64,000 nt of DNA from Candidatus Kapaibacterium sp. (GTDB lineage: Bacteria; Bacteroidota; Ignavibacteria; Kapaibacteriales; UBA2268): assembly GCA_013414795.1 (NCBI GenBank), contig CP058732.1, forward strand, positions 794,501 through 858,500, read 5' to 3'. The position numbers and the translations under genes were made by a program. Within the stretch, counting starts at the first letter, position 1, and each line of letters starts with the position of its first letter. A model generated the notes under the pieces. That model did not search any database and had not been told where the DNA came from. It saw only the letters and a list, made by a program, of their open reading frames with translations. Positions 59,397-64,000 of the stretch are shown in pieces.

Positions 59397-61020
59397 CTTT
59401 ATTCTCATTTATTGTTGAAAAATCATATGGTCCGTGGTTTACAACGGGAATCTCCTCGAAATTTTCGACTGGCGGTGGGGATGGAACTTGCCATTCAAGG
59501 GTCACGCCACCCCAAGGATTGGCTTCCGCAGGCTTCCCTTTGAACAGCGAATAAATCAAATTGCCAAACATTAGCATTAAACCCGCAACAAGTATCCAAG
59601 AGCCAACGGTCGAAATAATATGCAATGTTTGATATTCGGGCAAATAACTCCAGTATCTTCGTGGCATTCCAAGATAGCCAAGTATGAACATAGTGAAATA
59701 GAGCATATTGAATCCAATGAAAATCAGCGGTGTCGCCCAAATTGCAAGTTTTTCGTTATACATTTTCCCAAACATTTTGGGAAACCAATAGTGAAGAGCA
59801 GCAAAAAGAATTACAGCAGTGCCACCGAACATTACATAATGGAAATGGGCAACAACAAAGTATGTATCTGTAACGTGAATATCGGTTGCCAACGAACCAA
59901 GAACAAGCCCCGTAAGACCACCAATTGAAAACAAAAAGATAAACATCATAACGTAAATTAAAGGTGCTCTCAACTCGATAGAACCTTTGTAAAGAGTTGC
60001 AACCCAATTGAAAACTTTAACTCCGCTTGGAACAGCAACCAAAAATGTTAGCAAAGAAAAAACCATACGTGAAGTATCGCTCATACCAGAAGTGAACATA
60101 TGGTGTGCCCAGACAAAATAACCAATTAAAGCAATTGCCAATGATGAGAAAGCAATTACCTTGTAGCCAAATATAGTTCTTTTAGCAAAGGTTGGGATAA
60201 TTTCCGAAACGACGCCCATCGCTGGTAGAATCATTATGTATACCGCAGGATGGGAATAAATCCAGAACAAATGTTGGAATAGAAGTGGGTCTCCGCCAAG
60301 TGCTGGGTCGAAAATTCCAACGTGTAGAAGTCGTTCTATAATTACAAGAACAATTGTAATTCCAACAACGGGGGTAGCGACAACTTGAATCCACGCAGTT
60401 GCATACAAAGCCCAAACGAACAATGGCATTCGAAAGAAAGTCATTCCTGGTGCTCGAAGCCTATGTACAGTGGTAATAAAGTTCAAGCCAGTGAGAATTG
60501 AAGAAAATCCTAAAATGAAAGCACCCAATAAAGGCAAAATCACATTGGTTGTCGTTCTAATGCTGTAAGGAACATAAAAAGTCCAACCAGTATCTATCGG
60601 TCCACCTTGTAAAAATAAAGAGATAATTGCAAAAAGTCCTCCGATTATGTACAAATACCAAGATAAAAGATTTAATCTGGGAAATGCAACGTCCCGTGCA
60701 CCAATTTGAATCGGAAGGAAAAAGTTGCCAAAAACCGCTGGAATTCCAGGAATAATAAATAGGAAAATCATTATTACACCGTGTAGGGTAAAGAATGTAT
60801 TGTAAGTTTGGGCATCTACAATTGTCTTGCCAGGAGTAAGCATTTCCAATTTCATCAAGAAGCCCAAAGTTACACCAACCCAAAAGAAAGTTACCATCGC
60901 AACGAGGTAGAGGATGCCTATTCTTTTATGGTCGGTGCTTAAAATCCAGGCAAATATACCCTTTTTCGACTTGTATTCTAAATAATTTTCCAAAGTTGCC
61001 GCCAAAGTACCATTAGCCAT
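59383..61020 (-). CDS. coxA: Cytochrome c oxidase subunit I, A2-type heme-copper oxidase
   Basis: About 545 residues, twelve membrane helices, with all heme-copper ligands: [10 protein letters not shown] for heme a, [10 protein letters not shown] for CuB and the cross-linked Tyr261, HHMF and HFHYVMFGG for CuB/heme a3/a. The helix VI segment reads YSHPAVY (Y255, S256, A259), lacking the Glu of HPEVY; the YS motif is the hallmark of A2-type oxidases such as the caa3 enzymes of Thermus and Rhodothermus. It reduces O2 and pumps protons. ATG at 61020 follows AAGGAGG; the frame upstream overlaps sco and is rejected. Confidence 0.96.
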   Translation of the reverse strand: MANGTLAATLENYLEYKSKKGIFAWILSTDHKRIGILYLVAMVTFFWVGVTLGFLMKLEMLTPGKTIVDAQTYNTFFTLHGVIMIFLFIIPGIPAVFGNFFLPIQIGARDVAFPRLNLLSWYLYIIGGLFAIISLFLQGGPIDTGWTFYVPYSIRTTTNVILPLLGAFILGFSSILTGLNFITTVHRLRAPGMTFFRMPLFVWALYATAWIQVVATPVVGITIVLVIIERLLHVGIFDPALGGDPLLFQHLFWIYSHPAVYIMILPAMGVVSEIIPTFAKRTIFGYKVIAFSSLAIALIGYFVWAHHMFTSGMSDTSRMVFSLLTFLVAVPSGVKVFNWVATLYKGSIELRAPLIYVMMFIFLFSIGGLTGLVLGSLATDIHVTDTYFVVAHFHYVMFGGTAVILFAALHYWFPKMFGKMYNEKLAIWATPLIFIGFNMLYFTMFILGYLGMPRRYWSYLPEYQTLHIISTVGSWILVAGLMLMFGNLIYSLFKGKPAEANPWGGVTLEWQVPSPPPVENFEEIPVVNHGPYDFSTINENKDGKS

Positions 61021-61786
61021 TTTTAACCTCCTTTTTTCTTGGTTTCGAAACAAGAATTATAAAGTATATTGATAAACCAAGCAGCATTATTGCACCGAAG
61101 ACACGAGTGAAATTGAACATATACCTTCGTCCTTGAGGATCGTATGAATAGCAGAACTTTAACAATCTGTTAACTGTCGGCAGTGGAATTCCTTTTTCTG
61201 CCTCAAGAACAGCCATCTTGAAATCGAATGGGTTAAATTCCGTACCAAACAAGTAGCGAATGATTTTACCATCGGGAGCAATTGAATATAGTGCTGCTCC
61301 GTGAATGAAATCTCCTTTGCCGTCGGGTTTGAAATAAAACCCAACTGCGTTGGTAAGTTTACGAACAGAAATGCTATCACCAACGAGGAAATACCAACCA
61401 TCGCTTGGAACTTGCCTTTCGAGCCCTTTTAAATGGTTCTCCTTCCATTTTTTTGCTTTGTCCCAAGTCTCTGTATGGTCGAAACTTACAGTAAGAAGTC
61501 TGTAATCTTTTCCAGGGATAATGTCGGCTTTATCCACAACCTCGGATACACCCGTGAGAAGCGGACTACAAATACCAGGACAATGGTAATATACAAACAT
61601 CAAGATAGTAGGCTTGTCGATAATTTCTTTTAATTGGACTTTTTTGCCTTTGTCGTTTGTAAAAACAAGATCCAGCGGAATTTTATTGCCTAACTTTTCG
61701 ACTATACCAACTTCAACATCATTTTCATTTCCAAAGATTGGAATTGAAAGGAAAAGCAAAATAAGAAAGACAATGATTTTTCTCAT
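61013..61786 (-). CDS. SCO1/SenC copper chaperone for CuA
   Basis: 257 residues: signal/anchor at the N-terminus, a thioredoxin-like domain with the copper-binding CPGIC ([12 protein letters not shown], ~70) and distal histidine in [12 protein letters not shown], and a C-terminal membrane helix (~226-246), which is an extra anchor compared with the simplest SCO proteins. It matures the CuA site of coxB. It overlaps coxA by 8 bp. Confidence 0.93.
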   Translation of the reverse strand: MRKIIVFLILLFLSIPIFGNENDVEVGIVEKLGNKIPLDLVFTNDKGKKVQLKEIIDKPTILMFVYYHCPGICSPLLTGVSEVVDKADIIPGKDYRLLTVSFDHTETWDKAKKWKENHLKGLERQVPSDGWYFLVGDSISVRKLTNAVGFYFKPDGKGDFIHGAALYSIAPDGKIIRYLFGTEFNPFDFKMAVLEAEKGIPLPTVNRLLKFCYSYDPQGRRYMFNFTRVFGAIMLLGLSIYFIILVSKPRKKEVKNG

Positions 61787-61792
61787 AGAATA

Positions 61793-62701
61793 TTAAAATT
61801 TGTAGGACAAAAGTTTCTCGATAAATCTTTTCTTTTCAACACTATTCGATTTGATAAACTTTGCAGAGACCCCATTCAATGGATAATTCGACACAAGCAA
61901 GTTTTCCAAATCGCTTCCTTTTCCCGAAACCTTGAGCAAAAAACCCGCAAATAATTCGGGGTCGCTAACATAATTTTTTATTTCTGGATCATTCAACAAT
62001 TTGACAATATTTGCAGAAACCTTCGATAACGTATCATTCTCGGAAACAATCTTTTGAACTGCTGTTCCAATTGGTATTGTTGGAGGTATGTCGTAGGTTT
62101 GAGTCACTTTGTAAGTAGCGTCAAGTTCGGCAACATCTTTATCAGTAATATCAGGAAAATCGGTACCAAATTTTTTGATGATGTGGTACAATGCAATTTT
62201 TTCGCTGGGCGAAAGGTATTCATAAGCAACCATTCCCGAGCCTGGAATGCCTTCTTGCAATGTTTTATACACCTGGGTTATGCTTCTTCCATTTTTCCAG
62301 CCATCTTTCTCTGCGAAGTTTCTTGGGGGTGGATTTAAACCTTTTCCAGCGATACCGTCGCCTTGACCCTTTTCTCCGTGGCAAGTCGAGCAAGTTGTTT
62401 TGTAAATTTCTTCTCCACGCTTCAACATTTCTTCGGTTGGTTGTTTGATTAGTTCAACCTTCACGCCTTCGACTTTTCTGCCAAGCGTTAGTTCAACATC
62501 TTTAAACAATTTTGCTGGGTCTGGCTCATCGTAAGGTGTTTCGTTTCGATAGAACTGATCGATTTGATTGAGATAAACAAGACCAATTCCAAAAATAGCA
62601 AGGAAGAATACAATGAACGAATAGCCAATTAGTCTCTTTGGGTCTTTAAAAACTTCTTTGAAATTAATTTCATCGTAAAAAAAGTCGAACAATTTCTTCA
62701 T
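61793..62701 (-). CDS. Membrane-anchored c-type cytochrome (ActE-like region)
   Basis: 302 residues. N-terminal membrane anchor (~26-46), a cytochrome c domain with CSTCHGEKGQGDG (heme motif ~100-104) and GSGMVAYEYLS giving a likely methionine ligand (~151), then a long C-terminal helical extension without motif. Its place between actF and the sco-cox genes and the cytochrome c fold fit ActE of alternative complex III, but the extension is longer than usual. A dedicated electron shuttle from ACIII to the caa3 oxidase is the alternative. Confidence 0.7.
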   Translation of the reverse strand: MKKLFDFFYDEINFKEVFKDPKRLIGYSFIVFFLAIFGIGLVYLNQIDQFYRNETPYDEPDPAKLFKDVELTLGRKVEGVKVELIKQPTEEMLKRGEEIYKTTCSTCHGEKGQGDGIAGKGLNPPPRNFAEKDGWKNGRSITQVYKTLQEGIPGSGMVAYEYLSPSEKIALYHIIKKFGTDFPDITDKDVAELDATYKVTQTYDIPPTIPIGTAVQKIVSENDTLSKVSANIVKLLNDPEIKNYVSDPELFAGFLLKVSGKGSDLENLLVSNYPLNGVSAKFIKSNSVEKKRFIEKLLSYKF

Positions 62702-62711
62702 TTTTATTTCC

Positions 62712-62740
62712 CAAAATTAAAATTTTGTTCACTCTAACAA
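62712..62740 (-). promoter_or_regulatory. Possible internal promoter before the cytochrome c-sco-cox genes (TTG-N18-TAATTTTG)
   Basis: On the minus strand TTG (62740-62738), 18 nt, TAATTTTG (62719-62712). The match is exact, but only 10 nt separate it from the ATG at 62701, so a transcript would be nearly leaderless. The GGGA after the box may simply be the ribosome site. Confidence 0.35.
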
Positions 62741-62800
62741 TATTTTTTAACGATTTTTTATGAAAATATTGTAATTTTTAATTTTGACCTAAACCTATTT

Positions 62801-63988
62801 TTACAAATGGAACTCAACACCTCGTCTCAATTTCGGGTCGCCTATCGGGACAAGATTGACTTTGCTCGCAACATAATAGAATACCATTATAAATAATCCT
62901 AAACCAAGGACAATCGGTACCAACTCGAACCAGTTGAATGGAATACCATTTTTTGAAAAAGTTGGCATAACAACCCAAAACAAATCATAATAATGTGCAA
63001 AGAGTATCCAAAGTGCAGCAATTTTCAACCTTTTGGGGTCCATTTTTGCTGGTTGTGGAAGAAGAAGAATGTAGGGGACAATGAACTTTACAAGGATAAT
63101 TCCTATGGACATATAAAACCAAGAACCAACGCCTCGATTAATGAACCAAAAAGTTTCTTCGGGTAAATTTGCATACCATATTAACATAAATTGACTAAAA
63201 GCAATGTATGCCCAGAAATTCGTAAAACCAAAAAGCAAAGCACCCATACTGTAATAATGGTCTGGACCGAGACCTTCGACCAAGTAGCCCTTTTCATTCA
63301 ATAGGATTGAAATGTATGTAAATGCTCCAAGCGAAGCAAGAAAAGTCCCAGCAAAATAGTAAACGCCAAAAATGGTAGAATACCAATGCGGTTCAAGGCT
63401 CATCAACCAATCGATTGCAAAAAATGTCAACGATATTGCAAAAACAGGCATAAAAGCAGCCGAAACAATCGAATTTCGCTTGGTTAGTTTCTGGTCGGAT
63501 GTTGAGTCTTGCTTTCGAGAGTTACTAATAAATAGGTAATAAAACAAAAACCACAGAAATATAAAGACAACAGTGCGTATGATAAAGAATGTTTCGTTTA
63601 AATATGGGGCTTTATTTTTTAAAATCGTATCGTTTTGAACTGCTTCGATGTGTGTCCAATGATAAAGAGAATGAATATTCAAAATTATCGGTACAATTAA
63701 AATCGGAAGAACAAAAATTATCGCTGAATTAATTTCGGCAACTCTGCGAAAAGGCACACTCCATACTGCCCCAGTTAAATACTCAATTCCAATGAAGAAC
63801 AAAGAGCCAATACCAATGCTTGCGAGCCAGGTAGTCAGAACCACAAGATTAAAAGAAATACGTGCCGAGTCCACAAAAAAACCAGCAATGGTACCAAGCA
63901 AACCAACAACAAAAAGTAGCAAACCAAGGTTTAAAAGTTTTTTTGGCAGTGGCTTTTTGTGATACAAAATTTGTTGATTTTCTATCAT
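62801..63988 (-). CDS. actF: Alternative complex III subunit F (quinol:cytochrome c oxidoreductase)
   Basis: 395 residues with about ten membrane helices of the NrfD-like/ActF type. Seen: PVFAISLTFFAIDWLMSLEPHWYSTIFGVYYFAG, SQFMLIWYANLPEE and VVMPTFSKNG, which are typical for the last integral subunit of ACIII in Bacteroidota/Chlorobi relatives. It oxidises menaquinol as part of ActABCDEF and passes electrons to cytochrome c or directly to the caa3 oxidase. ATG at 63988 follows GGAGG at the very right edge of the window; actA-actD should lie beyond the edge. Confidence 0.88.
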   Translation of the reverse strand: MIENQQILYHKKPLPKKLLNLGLLLFVVGLLGTIAGFFVDSARISFNLVVLTTWLASIGIGSLFFIGIEYLTGAVWSVPFRRVAEINSAIIFVLPILIVPIILNIHSLYHWTHIEAVQNDTILKNKAPYLNETFFIIRTVVFIFLWFLFYYLFISNSRKQDSTSDQKLTKRNSIVSAAFMPVFAISLTFFAIDWLMSLEPHWYSTIFGVYYFAGTFLASLGAFTYISILLNEKGYLVEGLGPDHYYSMGALLFGFTNFWAYIAFSQFMLIWYANLPEETFWFINRGVGSWFYMSIGIILVKFIVPYILLLPQPAKMDPKRLKIAALWILFAHYYDLFWVVMPTFSKNGIPFNWFELVPIVLGLGLFIMVFYYVASKVNLVPIGDPKLRRGVEFHL

Positions 63989-64000
63989 TGAACATCCTCC

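Noticed and set aside
1-64000. CRISPR arrays, insertion sequences, tRNA or rRNA genes
   Set aside because: No regularly spaced repeats, no transposase-like frame with inverted ends, and no cloverleaf or rRNA-like segment were seen in the gaps.

Overview
The window is AT-rich by eye and comes from a didermic bacterium of the Bacteroidota/Chlorobiota-Ignavibacteriota-Kapabacteria kind. Grounds: an alternative-complex-III type quinol oxidoreductase next to a caa3 oxidase, BshC (bacillithiol), an archaeal-type AsnA-like ligase, outer-membrane porin and Wzi-like proteins, and repeated promoter-like sites of the form TTG-N17..19-TAATTTTG (the Bacteroidota TTG/TAnnTTTG type). The combination of a reductive Dsr pathway with aerobic oxidases recalls the dsr-bearing Kapabacteria (for example 'Candidatus Thermonerobacter'); that placement is inference. 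I saw no insertion sequence, CRISPR array, tRNA or rRNA.

Layout. 1-1.7 kb: the 5' end of a Cys/Met PLP enzyme and an aldehyde dehydrogenase. 1.8-8.5 kb: a tightly overlapping exopolysaccharide operon (SLBB export protein, Wzi-like protein, GT2, polyprenyl sugar-phosphate transferase) ending in radC. 8.5-24.1 kb, all minus strand: a dissimilatory sulfate-reduction island in transcription order sat-aprB-aprA-(zinc ribbon)-(YkgJ)-qmoC-dsrA-dsrB-dsrD-dsrN-(ferritin-like)-dsrL-dsrC-dsrM-dsrK, closed by a strong terminator. 24.3-26.2 kb: gmk and two small membrane proteins behind a switch-like RNA leader. 26.2-32.2 kb: a MerR-led operon for a periplasmic polysulfide/thiosulfate-type molybdoenzyme (PsrABC) with two half-size YeeE/YedE sulfur transporters and a cysteine-poor rhodanese. 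32.4-44.2 kb: housekeeping genes (bshC, aat, queA, hrcA, manC, hutI) and an AsnA-like ligase behind three tandem terminators. 44.2-45.8 kb: lysine 6-transaminase with a structured leader RNA. 46-55 kb: mixed genes (unknown membrane protein, NTF2-like lipoprotein, mobA, porin, hemW, sigma-54 activator, rhodanese, DnaJ, panB). 55.3-64 kb: aerobic respiratory genes (membrane/cytochrome c fusion, ctaB, coxBDCA, sco, cytochrome c, actF).

How the genes work together. Sat activates sulfate to APS, AprBA reduces APS to sulfite, and QmoC should link this to the quinone pool. DsrAB with DsrC reduces sulfite, DsrMK recycles the DsrC trisulfide, DsrL can supply electrons from NAD(P)H, DsrD marks the reductive direction and DsrN amidates siroheme. 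The psr operon adds a second sulfur-reducing respiration and sulfur uptake, and MobA supplies its cofactor. The ACIII/caa3 block allows oxygen respiration, so one 64 kb stretch holds both sulfate-reducing and aerobic electron transport. Two features stand out in the island: qmoC without qmoAB, and dsrMK without dsrJOP. Three structured non-coding regions (26.03-26.19, 43.06-43.19 and 45.68-45.78 kb) are the best candidates for undescribed regulation.
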